Of a stretch of 37,694 nt of DNA, positions 1 through 9,123 are shown in pieces. The notes below the pieces were generated by a model. It was not told the DNA's origin, did no database searches, and worked only from the letters and a program-made list of their open reading frames with translations. The stretch comes from Alkalicoccobacillus porphyridii. Its GTDB lineage: Bacteria; Bacillota; Bacilli; Bacillales; Bacillaceae_D. A program made the position numbers and the translations under genes. The DNA lies in assembly GCF_007293315.1 (NCBI RefSeq), contig NZ_VLXZ01000022.1:1-37694 (forward strand), given 5' to 3'. How positions within the stretch are numbered: the stretch's first letter is position 1; every line of letters begins with the position of its first letter.

Positions 1-27
1 TCCTCACTATATTTACTCATATAAAAA

Positions 28-66
28 CACCCCAAACGTTAGATTTGTCCTCTAACTTTTGGGGTG
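28..66 (-). terminator. Probable original guaA terminator
   Basis: A 16-bp inverted repeat (28-43 against 51-66, CACCCC...GGGGTG, one or two mispairs) is followed on the minus strand by a T-rich run (rc of 23-27). No minus-strand gene lies between here and the inserted plus-strand gene, so it is best explained as the native guaA terminator, displaced about 2.1 kb from guaA by the insertion described at 93-2216. Confidence 0.65.
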
Positions 67-92
67 CACCACCTTTTAGGGCATTTTTATTA

Positions 93-105
93 ACTCCCAC
101 TCAAT
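93..105. repeat. Left att-like direct repeat (guaA 3'-end copy)
   Basis: ACTCCCACTCAAT here is identical to 2204-2216 inside the guaA stop region. On the minus strand it reads ATTGAGTGGGAGT followed by TTAAT, the wording of a guaA 3' end detached from any guaA body. Confidence 0.75.
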
Positions 106-130
106 GATTTATATACAGAGCTCAAAATAA

Positions 131-158
131 TTGATGCTATAATTAAATAGACTATATA
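131..158 (+). promoter_or_regulatory. Possible promoter of the island gene
   Basis: TTGATG (131-136) and TATATA (153-158) are separated by 16 bp, about 45 bp upstream of the chosen start. The region is very A+T-rich, so chance matches are likely and the call is tentative. Confidence 0.35.
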
Positions 159-205
159 TAACCTTCCTTTTTTAATATAACTCAGTGATAGTGAGGTGTA
201 GTTTT

Positions 206-2125
206 TTGCAATTAGATCATTTCAATAAAGATCCACTCTACAGTAAAGCACTGGAATACTGGTGCGAGGCGTGGAAAATATTTTCAAAAAAAGTTGAAAA
301 CGGTACTTTAGGAATTGATATAGTTAATATACGAACTATTTTACTAGATATTATTAATGAATATGAACTAAACAAATTTGAAAGTGATAATAACAGAAAA
401 GTTTATTTGAATTTAATTGATAATCTTATTAGTAAAAAACATATGAAACTATACAGAGACGAATTACTTATTTTAAAAAATAGATTGGAAAAGAAAGATA
501 GTCAATCAGTTTATGTTATTGCTAAAGAACTTACAAGAAAAATAGCTGAAGAAAATTTTGCCCAGATGATATTTGATGATTTACTAGTAATTTTCAAAAA
601 AAAATTATTTTCTAAAAAGGACAGAATTAAAATAAAAAACTTAACTAAGGATATTATTGTAGACTTGGTTACTTCAGGAAGAAATGTAGAAGATATAAAA
701 GATCTACTTACTGATATTTTTCAAACATATGGTGTGTTTGAAAAAAAAATCGTTATCTTTTTCAAATTTACACCTAGTGATCTGTCTCCCGAGCAAGCCA
801 AAGAATATAATGATAATTTAACTCTCAAAGATAGATTGGAGTTGCTTAGAGAAAATTTGTTAGTTGAGAAGAGCGCTTATCTTTTTATTTTCCCTGTATG
901 GGGAATGATTGCTTCTCATCTGAAAGATGAAAACTACACTCTATTTGGATTTGATGTGTATGATCCACTTCGAGAAAATAAACTTCCGATTAATGATTTT
1001 GCCGATGAAACGTTTAATACAGAAAAAGAAATGGATGATGTTGATAAATTTAAAAATGATAGTAGATGCAATGTAATAATTCAGGTAGATGCAATTTCTA
1101 TAAATGTGGCATATGAAAAAGCAGAAGAAAAATATTCAATTCTTTTAAGTTTATTAAACTTGAAATTTGCAAATAAACGCAAAGAATTTTTTTGGAATGG
1201 AGAGTATATAGGAAGAAAAAAAGTTGATACTGAATCTGGTGGTTTAAGGATGCCATTTAATCTTCATAGGGATGAGAAAGTTTTTAGAAGAAAACTCAGT
1301 AAAGGTAACCCTATACATTTTAGTGCTGATAAATTTAGAGAAATGAAAAATTATTCAGACGTAATTGATACCCTTGAAAAGAGGAACATGTTTATAGAGT
1401 CAAATACAATTATTAATGTAATACAATTGATGTCTAAGTCCACTTGGGAAACAGAGGAAAATAAGCTGTTGAATTATTGGATTTGCATCGAAAGTCTAGC
1501 AAATATTTCAAAGAAAAATAATGAGTCAAAATTTACTTTTATTAAAGAAACAATATCTAACATGTACTTCCTGTGGGAAAAATTCGGACCGATTCATGAT
1601 CTCTTTTTATTAACTGAACATTATGCTAGAAGCTCATATAATAATGATGAATCAATTAATATTCCTGATGAATTTTTAGAGAATGTATATATTTTCAAAG
1701 CAAGATCTGAAGATTCAACAGTTTCATTAGTGAAATTTTACAAACGAATGAAGGAATTATCTTCTTACACCACAAAAGAAAGCTTTTTAGATAGTATTGA
1801 AGACACTCTTAATTTTTATCAAGATAATAAAAAGGCTTTACAAATACTCCTGAGTAAAAAAGACGAAGTTAAGTTGACAATAGATTATATATATAAGTCT
1901 AGAAACCAAATTGTTCATAATGGTTATGTAGCAAAAAACCTTATACCATACTTGGTACATTCTGCTGAAGGTTATGCAAGATCATTATTTCAAAGAATTA
2001 TTGACGTGTATCTTGAGGATGAATTTGATCTTCAAAACTATTTTGTCAAAGAAAAATATGAAGGGGATTTACTGGAAAAAAAACTCACCAATAAAGATTA
2101 CTATGAAATTGGATTAGAAGAATAA
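206..2125 (+). CDS. HEPN-like protein of unknown function, island cargo
   Basis: A 639-residue soluble protein with no signal peptide or clear membrane segment. I do not recognise the N-terminal two thirds, which are Lys/Glu/Asn-rich and predicted mostly helical. The last ~200 residues contain LLNYWICIESLA and then SRNQIVHNG, the order seen in ApeA-like and related HEPN domains, where the R-N-x3-H motif is the usual RNase active site. HEPN proteins are often RNases in antiviral or toxin systems, but function here is inference. The start is chosen as TTG 206 because GAGGTG at 193-198 lies 7 bases upstream; the longer GTG 185 and GTG 191 readings would start upstream of or overlap this ribosome site. 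Codon use is A+T-rich unlike guaA next door. It stands alone between att-like repeats, with its own promoter-like and terminator-like sequences. Confidence 0.75.
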   Translation: MQLDHFNKDPLYSKALEYWCEAWKIFSKKVENGTLGIDIVNIRTILLDIINEYELNKFESDNNRKVYLNLIDNLISKKHMKLYRDELLILKNRLEKKDSQSVYVIAKELTRKIAEENFAQMIFDDLLVIFKKKLFSKKDRIKIKNLTKDIIVDLVTSGRNVEDIKDLLTDIFQTYGVFEKKIVIFFKFTPSDLSPEQAKEYNDNLTLKDRLELLRENLLVEKSAYLFIFPVWGMIASHLKDENYTLFGFDVYDPLRENKLPINDFADETFNTEKEMDDVDKFKNDSRCNVIIQVDAISINVAYEKAEEKYSILLSLLNLKFANKRKEFFWNGEYIGRKKVDTESGGLRMPFNLHRDEKVFRRKLSKGNPIHFSADKFREMKNYSDVIDTLEKRNMFIESNTIINVIQLMSKSTWETEENKLLNYWICIESLANISKKNNESKFTFIKETISNMYFLWEKFGPIHDLFLLTEHYARSSYNNDESINIPDEFLENVYIFKARSEDSTVSLVKFYKRMKELSSYTTKESFLDSIEDTLNFYQDNKKALQILLSKKDEVKLTIDYIYKSRNQIVHNGYVAKNLIPYLVHSAEGYARSLFQRIIDVYLEDEFDLQNYFVKEKYEGDLLEKKLTNKDYYEIGLEE

Positions 2126-2155
2126 TATGTGCAAGTCGTTAGTAATAAATAAATC

Positions 2156-2200
2156 ATAAGCTTAGAATCCTTTTAAATAAAGGATTCTAAGCTTATTTTA
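2156..2200. terminator. Bidirectional terminator between island gene and guaA
   Basis: Perfect 18-bp stem (2156-2173 with 2179-2196), 5-base loop, followed by TTTT on the plus strand and by an A/T-rich run on the minus strand. It lies between the convergent 3' ends of the island gene and guaA, inside the right att-like repeat, so the insertion seems to bring guaA a replacement terminator. Confidence 0.85.
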
Positions 2201-2201
2201 A

Positions 2202-3743
2202 TTACTCCCACTCAATCGTACTAGGTGGCTTACTCGTCACGTCATACACTACGCGGTTGACATGATTTACTTCATTCACAATTCTTGTTGAAATTAACTC
2301 TAATACATCCCAAGGGATGCGGGCCCAATCAGATGTCATGCCGTCAATTGATGTTACGGCACGGATTCCTACTGTGTAGTCATAGGTTCTTGCGTCTCCC
2401 ATAACGCCTACACTTCTCATGTTAGGAAGCGCGGTGAAGTACTGCCAGATTTCACGATCGAGTCCGGCTTTTTTGATTTCTTCGCGTAAAATTGCATCGG
2501 ATTCGCGGACGATTTCAAGCTTTTCATCGGTAATTTCACCAAGGACACGGATACCTAGGCCTGGACCAGGGAATGGCTGTCTCCACACAATTTCATCTGG
2601 AATGCCTAGCTCCGTTCCAACCTTACGAACTTCATCCTTAAACAATGCTTTCAGTGGCTCAATTAATTCAAAGCGCATATCTTCAGGAAGGCCACCAACA
2701 TTATGGTGTGACTTAATCGTTTGCGCTGTGTCTGTTCCACTTTCAATAATATCTGTATATAACGTACCTTGCGCAAGAAAGTCCATATCCTTAAGATTGG
2801 CTGATTCTTCATCAAATACATAAATAAATTCATTTCCAATAATTTTACGTTTTTGTTCAGGGTCTGAGACGCCTTGAAGCTTAGAAAGGAAACGTTCCGC
2901 AGCATCAATCTTGATAACGTTCATGTTGAAGCCTTCACTAAACGTCTTCATGACACTGTCTGCTTCCCCTTTACGAAGCAAGCCATGATCTATAAACATA
3001 CACGTAAGCTGATCTCCTATTGCTTGATGTAGAAGTACAGCAACCACAGAAGAATCTACGCCGCCACTTAAAGCACAAAGAACATGCTTGTCGCCGACTT
3101 GCTCACGGATTTTCTCTGTTTCTACTTCAATGAAGTTCTCCATTGACCATTCACCTTTAGCTTTACACACTTCAAAGGTAAAGTTCTTAAGAAGCTCGTC
3201 CCCAAATTCTGAGTGACGTACTTCTGGATGGAATTGAACGCCATAAAGATTTCTTGCTTCGTTACTCATTGCAGCAACAGGACAAGATGGGTTAGAGGCA
3301 TCTACCACAAAGCCTTCCGGTGGTGCAACAATCAAGTCACCATGGCTCATCCATACCGATTGTTCAATAGGTAATCCTTTAAATACCTCAGATTGATTTT
3401 GAACGTTGATTAAAGCTTTTCCATATTCACGATGTGAAGCCGCTTCAACTGATCCACCAAAATGCTGGGTCATTAACTGCATGCCATAGCAAATACCTAG
3501 GATTGGAATACCAAGATCATAAATAGCCGGATCACACTGAGGCGAGCCTTCTTTGTATGCACTATTCGGTCCACCAGAGAAGATAATGCCTATTGGATTC
3601 AGTTTCTTTATTTCTTCGGCCGTAATTTTGTGAGAATGAAGCTCACTGTACACTCCAAAATCACGGATACGCCTTGTAATCAGCTGATTATATTGTCCTC
3701 CAAAATCGAGAACCACAATCATTTCTTGATCAAATTCTGTCAT
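2202..3743 (-). CDS. guaA: GMP synthase (glutamine-hydrolysing)
   Basis: Converts XMP to GMP using ATP and glutamine, the last step of guanine nucleotide synthesis in the cytosol. The 513-residue product has the usual length. Residues 1-190 are a class I glutamine amidotransferase with nucleophile Cys85 in GICYGMQ and His172/Glu174 in FHPEV; the ATP pyrophosphatase P-loop is SGGVDSS near 226-232, followed by the C-terminal dimerisation domain ending in STIEWE. I start at ATG 3743 (MTEFDQEM) because AAGGATGG lies 8-9 bases upstream and this gives the family length; a longer in-frame reading to 3872 adds 43 residues that run through the upstream terminator. The gene order yeaC-yeaD-yebA-guaA matches B. 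subtilis. No purine-riboswitch core was recognised upstream. Confidence 0.98.
   Translation of the reverse strand: MTEFDQEMIVVLDFGGQYNQLITRRIRDFGVYSELHSHKITAEEIKKLNPIGIIFSGGPNSAYKEGSPQCDPAIYDLGIPILGICYGMQLMTQHFGGSVEAASHREYGKALINVQNQSEVFKGLPIEQSVWMSHGDLIVAPPEGFVVDASNPSCPVAAMSNEARNLYGVQFHPEVRHSEFGDELLKNFTFEVCKAKGEWSMENFIEVETEKIREQVGDKHVLCALSGGVDSSVVAVLLHQAIGDQLTCMFIDHGLLRKGEADSVMKTFSEGFNMNVIKIDAAERFLSKLQGVSDPEQKRKIIGNEFIYVFDEESANLKDMDFLAQGTLYTDIIESGTDTAQTIKSHHNVGGLPEDMRFELIEPLKALFKDEVRKVGTELGIPDEIVWRQPFPGPGLGIRVLGEITDEKLEIVRESDAILREEIKKAGLDREIWQYFTALPNMRSVGVMGDARTYDYTVGIRAVTSIDGMTSDWARIPWDVLELISTRIVNEVNHVNRVVYDVTSKPPSTIEWE
2204..2216. repeat. Right att-like direct repeat, within the guaA stop
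   Basis: ACTCCCACTCAAT, identical to 93-105. It includes part of the guaA stop codon and the last codons for I-E-W-E, so an insertion using this core leaves guaA intact, as is typical of guaA-targeting islands. Confidence 0.75.
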
Positions 3744-3800
3744 GACATTCCATCCTTTTCCTATTATATTGTACATTCTGATTCTAAGCACGACGTAAAG

Positions 3801-3852
3801 AAAAAAGCTGATACTCTGCCTATAATTCGGTTTCCCCAGGCAGACTACCAGC
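3801..3852 (-). terminator. Terminator or attenuator between yebA-like gene and guaA
   Basis: GCTGATACTCTGCCT (3807-3821) pairs with 3838-3852 with one mismatch and one G-U pair, and the minus strand continues into a run of six T. It ends the upstream operon; because it is only ~60 bases before the guaA start it could instead act as an attenuator, but no alternative antiterminator was evident. Confidence 0.75.
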
Positions 3853-3958
3853 CGCTTCATACCAGAAAGCACGTTGCATTGGCTTGTGAAATCAATCTTA
3901 TACTATCATTCGCTTCTGCTATACACGGAACTATTTTAACAAGGGGGCACCTTAATGG

Positions 3959-6139
3959 TCAAGGTTTGATTTTCCTTACAATCCGCTCCCAGCCTCGTTT
4001 ATGCTCGTTCCAAGCCTCTTTGGACACACTTTCGCCACCGTATAGTGTGCGCTCGTACTCCTTTGTTAAGCTCATCATATCATTTGCTTGAAGCTGACTA
4101 TCTATTCTTCCTGCATACTCCCCTAATGTCTCAGTAGACTTTCTCGGGTAGCCATTCAGCTTCAGCAGCCATAATAATCGTTCGTATGCTCGCTCATACT
4201 CATGATCATCATGTTTCTTGATATAGTAAAGTAGCATCAATGAGCTAAGAATGGTTCTACGGAAAAAGAAGATGATTCCGGCAGTAACAATGACTGTTCC
4301 GACCAGGATCCACACTCCTACATATGAGGTCCCATCTGTTTGATTAAATGCAGGTGAGGCTTGCTCCTCTTGCTCCTCTTCTTCCTCTGGCGCTGATGGC
4401 TCTTCGGGTTCTTCTTCTGTATCCATATCTGGATCTGGTGTGTCAAGTGGATCTGGTTCAAAGTCTGGATCCTCTTCGAACTCATACGTGTTATTAAACC
4501 CTTTTGTTGGTTCAAACGCGACCCAGCCTTCACCAGGGAAATAAACCTCTACCCATGAATGAGCATTTGAATTGTCTATAGAATAAACATTTAAGTCGTC
4601 GGTTGAATCTACAAGTGTGCCAGAAGTAAATCCCTTTACCCATCTTGCCGGAATATCCATCGACCTTAGCATAACAACCATTGAAGTGGAGAAGTTATCA
4701 CAATATCCGCTTTGCGTTTCAAAGAGAAATTGATCCACGTAGTCTTGGCCCGCTTCAGGAACAGCAACATCCTCCGTTTCATAGGTGAACTCGGCTCCAG
4801 CAAAATGCTCCTCAATCGCTTTCGCCTGATCGTATCGATTGTCTTCTTCCTCGGTAACCTCTTCAGCAAGGTCCCGAACTCTCTCGGGTAACGAATCAGG
4901 TAATTGAGTGTAATACTCCACGATTTCTGCAGGATCCGCTCCATTAATAGCCCTTAACTCTTCAATGTTATAACTCGCCTCTACATAGTCAAAGCTATAT
5001 TCTTCTAATGAAAGAGGGCCATCTCCCGAGCGTATTTCTGCTTTAGCTGTGAAGTCATCAATTGAAATTGAATTCACATTGTTCTCATTAATCGTGGTTG
5101 AAAAAAGCTCACCCGGGTAAAACAAATGAGGAAATCTCGTTTGCCCTGACATTTGAACACGGGCTTCTTTTAACTCGCGATCAGCTGCCGGAGTGGAGTC
5201 CGATTCTACCATATTTGGAGACTCTGCCAGTGATTCTGGAGTATTATTCTCCCAGCCTGACCCACTATAAAAATCCTTGGTTTCACCGCGCCAATACATT
5301 CCTCTCTCGACTGAGGCTAAAAATACAGGCGTATCGTCGTGAACAAAACCGCCTCCAAGTTGCTCATCATTATCACCATAACCAATTCGTTGAACTCCTG
5401 CCTGCAGCTCCTCTCCCGTAACGGCGGCCTGAATAAAGGGAACCGGATCCTCCCATTGAGGTCCTGGCTTTGGTGCCCCTAATCCAGCTACTCCAATGAT
5501 CAGAAGAGCCCCAGCAATCACTAGACTAATTCGTGCTGCTAGGTAACGTGGTACCTTAGAGAAATGATAGCTTTCTAGCGTGCGATACATCGTTAACAGC
5601 CCTACTAACAAAAATCCAATAATAAAGATTCGCACGATAGCAAACGTAGCGTCATATAAAGTGAACGTATCAATAACTGTTACATATACAACAGTAAAAA
5701 AAAGAAAAAAGAATATTTTTCTAAGATAAATGGTCCAGTAGAATAATAAAAAACTCATAATAGATAATAAGATAAAAAACAAAAAACTTCGAAATACATC
5801 CGATAAGTTTTGCCAATCACCTGAAAAAATCCTTGCCATGTTTGTCATGACATCCGAAACAAATAACGGGCCCCACTCAAATGGAGAAACTCCCCCACTC
5901 GGAAACAGTAGATAAAGTCCACCTAATATCACAAAGCTTCGCATCAGAAAGCTTGCTAGCAATGGGACCTGCAAAAATGAAATGACAAAAAACAAGGCCG
6001 TCGCAAGCAAAAAGCCAAATATATGTCCTGTATCTGTCATCATGGGTAGGGGCATGAGCCATTCCAACAACAGCAAGAAGCTCAGTCCATAAAGTAGACT
6101 GTCCCTGCCATAATGCAGTTTTTTCTTACTTCGCTTCAA
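3959..6139 (-). CDS. Transglutaminase-like membrane protein (YebA/TgpA type)
   Basis: A 726-residue membrane protein of the TgpA/DUF3488 type. The first ~215 residues hold about six hydrophobic segments; an extracellular stretch leads to a transglutaminase-like core with Cys480 (GYCDNFS), His527 (AHSWVEV) and an acidic third position, Glu543 in WVAFEPT, where Asp is more usual. An acidic Pro/Glu-rich linker follows (DPDFEPDPLDTPDPDMD), then one more membrane segment and a DUF4129-like cytosolic tail. Start TTG 6139 is supported by GGGAGG seven bases upstream. It follows the DUF58 gene by 24 bases in an operon with a MoxR ATPase, the standard MoxR-DUF58-transglutaminase grouping, usually linked to envelope maturation or stress; substrate is unknown. 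Confidence 0.92.
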   Translation of the reverse strand: MKRSKKKLHYGRDSLLYGLSFLLLLEWLMPLPMMTDTGHIFGFLLATALFFVISFLQVPLLASFLMRSFVILGGLYLLFPSGGVSPFEWGPLFVSDVMTNMARIFSGDWQNLSDVFRSFLFFILLSIMSFLLFYWTIYLRKIFFFLFFTVVYVTVIDTFTLYDATFAIVRIFIIGFLLVGLLTMYRTLESYHFSKVPRYLAARISLVIAGALLIIGVAGLGAPKPGPQWEDPVPFIQAAVTGEELQAGVQRIGYGDNDEQLGGGFVHDDTPVFLASVERGMYWRGETKDFYSGSGWENNTPESLAESPNMVESDSTPAADRELKEARVQMSGQTRFPHLFYPGELFSTTINENNVNSISIDDFTAKAEIRSGDGPLSLEEYSFDYVEASYNIEELRAINGADPAEIVEYYTQLPDSLPERVRDLAEEVTEEEDNRYDQAKAIEEHFAGAEFTYETEDVAVPEAGQDYVDQFLFETQSGYCDNFSTSMVVMLRSMDIPARWVKGFTSGTLVDSTDDLNVYSIDNSNAHSWVEVYFPGEGWVAFEPTKGFNNTYEFEEDPDFEPDPLDTPDPDMDTEEEPEEPSAPEEEEEQEEQASPAFNQTDGTSYVGVWILVGTVIVTAGIIFFFRRTILSSLMLLYYIKKHDDHEYERAYERLLWLLKLNGYPRKSTETLGEYAGRIDSQLQANDMMSLTKEYERTLYGGESVSKEAWNEHKRGWERIVRKIKP

Positions 6140-6163
6140 CAGAATGCCTCCCTTGCTTCCTAA

Positions 6164-7315
6164 TCATGATGATATAAAGATCGTTTCAATTCCTTTATTT
6201 CTTAAGCGATCTGCTATCTTGATTTGTTCTGGCTCCATTTCCAACAAACATACCTTCACATCTGCCCTTTCCATGACCAGCCTTTCTAATGTTGAAAATG
6301 CTCGTTCATCAAGACATGGGCATACGTAGTAAACCGAGCGATTAGACCATTGTTCGTACACACGGTGGAAGCTCGGAGCCGGGGAAGTGTTCTTTTGAAC
6401 AGTAGATAACAATGTCAAAGCAGAGATCCACGTACTACTTTTAATCCTTTCATGCTTCCAATCATCAAAATATACGGCAAGCTCAGAATCAATTTGCGCA
6501 TCAATAAACGTGGAAGCCATTGAAGCTACCTGCTCAACTGCTTTCTCGAACGCTTTATCAGTAACGCTCGGCCCATATGGATCAAAAGCAATGATCGTTG
6601 ATTTCCCCTGATATGTTTCAAATTCCTTAGTCATCAGCTGTCGCTTTCTTGCTGATTGTTTCCAGTCAATACTAGTTAAACGATCTCCAGCTACATAATC
6701 ACGGACTCCTGCGAGTGACCTCTCCTCCTCCCTGAAGGAAGGTTGCACTTGCATTCCCTGCGCCTGCTGTTGTGATTGAAAAGCTTCAGCATGTCCTAAC
6801 TTGCTGTACCGTGGAAAAACGCGTACCTCCGTATGAGCGGAGACTCGCTGTTTTCGTTCAAACCATCCAAAGAAATCACTTACGGTTACTTCAAGCTCAT
6901 CAAATTGATAGAGCCCACGTCTGAGATTATGAATCTGGTAACGGAAGGTCATATTCTTCGAGAGGGTTAAAAAGAACATGGCTTGCTGACCAGAGGAAGT
7001 CCCTATTTTTTTTGGAACGATATCTTGAACCCTTAAGTAAGTAAATGGCTGAAATATCTTCCTTCGAAACATAATGTCAATCTCAACACTGTCACCTGAA
7101 TATAAGGTCGTTGACAATACCTTTCGTTGCGGGACAATCTGGGTGGTAAAAAGAATCGATGACCCTATCAGCACTCCTATCAGTAGGACGCTATAGAATA
7201 AAAACCAGCTGACAAATCCACCTTGAAACATCGCATATGCATAACAGCCTGCTAATAGGAGGATGCCTGCCAATCCCTTAAAAAATGGCGATAATTTAGA
7301 TAATTTTCTCTTCAC
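6164..7315 (-). CDS. DUF58 domain protein (YeaD-like)
   Basis: A 383-residue protein with two N-terminal hydrophobic segments (about residues 12-50), a beta-rich middle region, and the DUF58 signature around SIDWKQSARKRQLMTKEFE, followed by a von Willebrand A-like fold (IIAFDPYG). Proteins of this family work with MoxR AAA+ ATPases, possibly as adaptors in metal or complex assembly; exact role unknown. Its ATG overlaps the stop of the MoxR gene (7312-7315), indicating translational coupling, and the transglutaminase-like gene follows by 24 bases. Confidence 0.9.
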   Translation of the reverse strand: MKRKLSKLSPFFKGLAGILLLAGCYAYAMFQGGFVSWFLFYSVLLIGVLIGSSILFTTQIVPQRKVLSTTLYSGDSVEIDIMFRRKIFQPFTYLRVQDIVPKKIGTSSGQQAMFFLTLSKNMTFRYQIHNLRRGLYQFDELEVTVSDFFGWFERKQRVSAHTEVRVFPRYSKLGHAEAFQSQQQAQGMQVQPSFREEERSLAGVRDYVAGDRLTSIDWKQSARKRQLMTKEFETYQGKSTIIAFDPYGPSVTDKAFEKAVEQVASMASTFIDAQIDSELAVYFDDWKHERIKSSTWISALTLLSTVQKNTSPAPSFHRVYEQWSNRSVYYVCPCLDERAFSTLERLVMERADVKVCLLEMEPEQIKIADRLRNKGIETIFISS

Positions 7316-8268
7316 GATGAAGTAAGCCTTCTTCTAGATGTAGGTATATCAACTCTCTCAAGAATTTGCTGAATGATATTTTCTGCCGAATGATTAGACA
7401 TTCTTGCTTGAGTTGAAAGAATCATACGGTGAGCTAGCACCGGAACAGCAAGTCGTTTGATATCATCAGGCAGCACATACTCACGGTCATTTATGAGAGC
7501 CAGAGCTTTTGCTGCTTTCATTAATGCAATGGATCCACGCGGACTAACTCCTAATTCAATATATGGATTCTCTCTTGTTTCATGGACAATTCGAATTAAA
7601 TAGCTCTTAATATCCTGGTCGGCAAAAATAGCCGATACTTGTTGCTTTAATGCTACTAATTCTGAAGTGTCAATAACAGCCTCAAGCTTTTCAATAGGAT
7701 GTTGGTTTTCAAGACGATTTAGTACCTCTAACTCCTCTTGAAAGTTGGGATAGCCAAGCTTAATTTTCACATGAAATCGGTCAAGCTGTGCCTCAGGTAA
7801 TGGGAAAGTTCCAGCGTACTCGATTGGATTCTGGGTAGCCATTACAAAAAAAGGCTGATCCAATAAATGAGTATCGCCATCAATTGTTACATTTGCTTCT
7901 TCTAATGCCTCTAACAGGGCAGACTGAGTCTTTGGAGAGGTTCGATTAATCTCGTCCGCTAACACAATGTTCGCCATAATCGGGCCTTCTTTAAATTCAA
8001 ATTCCTGCGTTTTTTGATTATATATAGACACACCTGTTACATCTGAAGGTAGTAAATCTGGAGTAAATTGAATTCGTTTAAACTTCGCGCCAATTGATTT
8101 AGCTAATGCTTTAACCATCATCGTCTTGCCTACACCAGGAACATCTTCGAGCAGGACGTGTCCGCCAGCAAGCAGAGCGACGAGACTTAATTCGATTTCT
8201 TGCCTTTTACCCACTACAACCTGCTCGATATTTGCAATAATCTTATTAATTTGTGCAGTTGAACGCAT
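7312..8268 (-). CDS. MoxR-family AAA+ ATPase (YeaC-like)
   Basis: A 318-residue chaperone-like ATPase. Walker A is GVGKTMMVKALA, Walker B VLADEINR, sensor 1 ATQNP, and the sensor 2 region carries SPRGS, all in the usual MoxR order. Start at ATG 8268 (MRSTAQINK) follows AAGGAGGAG by four to six bases; the 24-residue longer reading to 8340 has no comparable ribosome site. First gene of the MoxR-DUF58-transglutaminase operon. MoxR ATPases are thought to remodel partner protein complexes, with the DUF58 partner next door; the client here is unknown. Confidence 0.95.
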   Translation of the reverse strand: MRSTAQINKIIANIEQVVVGKRQEIELSLVALLAGGHVLLEDVPGVGKTMMVKALAKSIGAKFKRIQFTPDLLPSDVTGVSIYNQKTQEFEFKEGPIMANIVLADEINRTSPKTQSALLEALEEANVTIDGDTHLLDQPFFVMATQNPIEYAGTFPLPEAQLDRFHVKIKLGYPNFQEELEVLNRLENQHPIEKLEAVIDTSELVALKQQVSAIFADQDIKSYLIRIVHETRENPYIELGVSPRGSIALMKAAKALALINDREYVLPDDIKRLAVPVLAHRMILSTQARMSNHSAENIIQQILERVDIPTSRRRLTSS

Positions 8269-8384
8269 AAAACTCCTCCTTCCATCAAATGAAATCACAT
8301 AAATCCTATATCCATACCCTAAATCTAATCCTTTTAACACCCTACTTGAGTTCGATAGAAAGGAGTCAATTCATCATTAAAGTA

Positions 8385-8408
8385 ATAGCCTCAGTTGACT
8401 GAGGCTAT
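8385..8408 (-). terminator. Hairpin terminator of the thioredoxin-like gene
   Basis: Perfect 11-bp stem (8385-8395 with 8398-8408), two-base loop, overlapping the stop codon of the minus-strand gene. The T-run is weak (TTACTTTAA), so efficiency is uncertain. Confidence 0.6.
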
Positions 8409-8968
8409 ATGGTTTTCTGTAAGGTTTTTAAGATATCATTTTTGATCCAGTCCCAGCTCGTAGGATCTTGCGTATACAACGATGACATTTCCTGCGCAAA
8501 AACCTTAAAAGATTCTTTGTACTCTGGCGCCTCTTTGTCTGGTAGCTTTGATTTTCTTTCAGTCACCAATTCTTCTAATTCGGGAGCTCTTGGCCCCCAT
8601 GTCGTAACCTCATGACCCTCTTGATCAATGACAACAATAATTGGAATCGCACGAGACGTTCCGTTTGTTAAATATTGATCCATTAAGTCCAAATGATTGT
8701 CTCGAATGAAATAACGCGTTTCAATTAGAGCTTCGTCTGCAATCCTCATAAACACAGGCAGATTAACCATTGCATCTCCGCACCAGTCTGCGGTTAGAAT
8801 AAGAGCTCTTAACTTTTTAGGCTGCAGCAAATGCAAGGCTTGTCTCTCGGGCTGATCTAAATGGAATTGATTGTAGATATCGAGAAGCTTGTCCTGATTT
8901 ACTTCCATTGAATGAATATATGCATAACGGCTTAGTCCCTTTTCAAACCATTGATTTAAGTCCTGCAA
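8405..8968 (-). CDS. Thioredoxin-like protein with single-Cys WCGD motif
   Basis: A 187-residue cytosolic protein with a thioredoxin-fold core: LILTADWCGDAMVNLP corresponds to the thioredoxin active-site turn, and IPIIVVID with a following glycine-rich segment to the cis-Pro strand. The usual CxxC is replaced by CGDA, leaving one cysteine, as in the Thioredoxin_9 type of Bacillus proteins. A disulfide reductase role is therefore unlikely; a monothiol or binding role is possible. Start is TTG 8968, seven bases after GGAGG. Single gene between two hairpins. Function of this family is not established. Confidence 0.8.
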   Translation of the reverse strand: MQDLNQWFEKGLSRYAYIHSMEVNQDKLLDIYNQFHLDQPERQALHLLQPKKLRALILTADWCGDAMVNLPVFMRIADEALIETRYFIRDNHLDLMDQYLTNGTSRAIPIIVVIDQEGHEVTTWGPRAPELEELVTERKSKLPDKEAPEYKESFKVFAQEMSSLYTQDPTSWDWIKNDILKTLQKTI

Positions 8969-9074
8969 GGCCCTTCCTCCTGTCCTATTCTTTGGTCTAT
9001 CGTACCATGGGACCTTCCATCAGGCAAAAGGAAAGCATAATCTCTCACGCTGGGAATACAAGCTTTATTGACAC

Positions 9075-9110
9075 AAAAAAGCTTATCGACAAATATTTGT
9101 CGATAAGCTT
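9075..9110 (-). terminator. Strong terminator of the betaine-binding protein gene
   Basis: A perfect 32-bp palindrome (9079-9110, AAGCTTATCGACAAAT and its complement) followed on the minus strand by six T. It begins about 13 bases after the stop of the minus-strand gene that ends at 9124. Confidence 0.9.
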
Positions 9111-9123
9111 ATCACGTGTTTGG

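Larger units (their letters stand above)
93..2216. mobile_element. Putative single-gene island in the guaA 3' end
   Basis: The 13-bp sequence ACTCCCACTCAAT occurs at 93-105 and again, in the same orientation, at 2204-2216, where it encodes the last residues (I-E-W-E) and stop of GuaA. The segment between them holds one plus-strand gene that is visibly richer in A+T than its neighbours, and a terminator-like hairpin beyond the left repeat fits guaA. The guaA 3' end is a known integration site for genomic islands in many bacteria. No integrase or excisionase is present, so this would be a non-autonomous or decayed island, or one unit of a larger tandem set extending beyond base 1. The island reading is inference. 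Confidence 0.7.

Noticed and set aside
3744-3900. Possible purine riboswitch upstream of guaA
   Set aside because: The conserved junction segments of the purine aptamer were not found; only an intrinsic terminator-type hairpin is visible.
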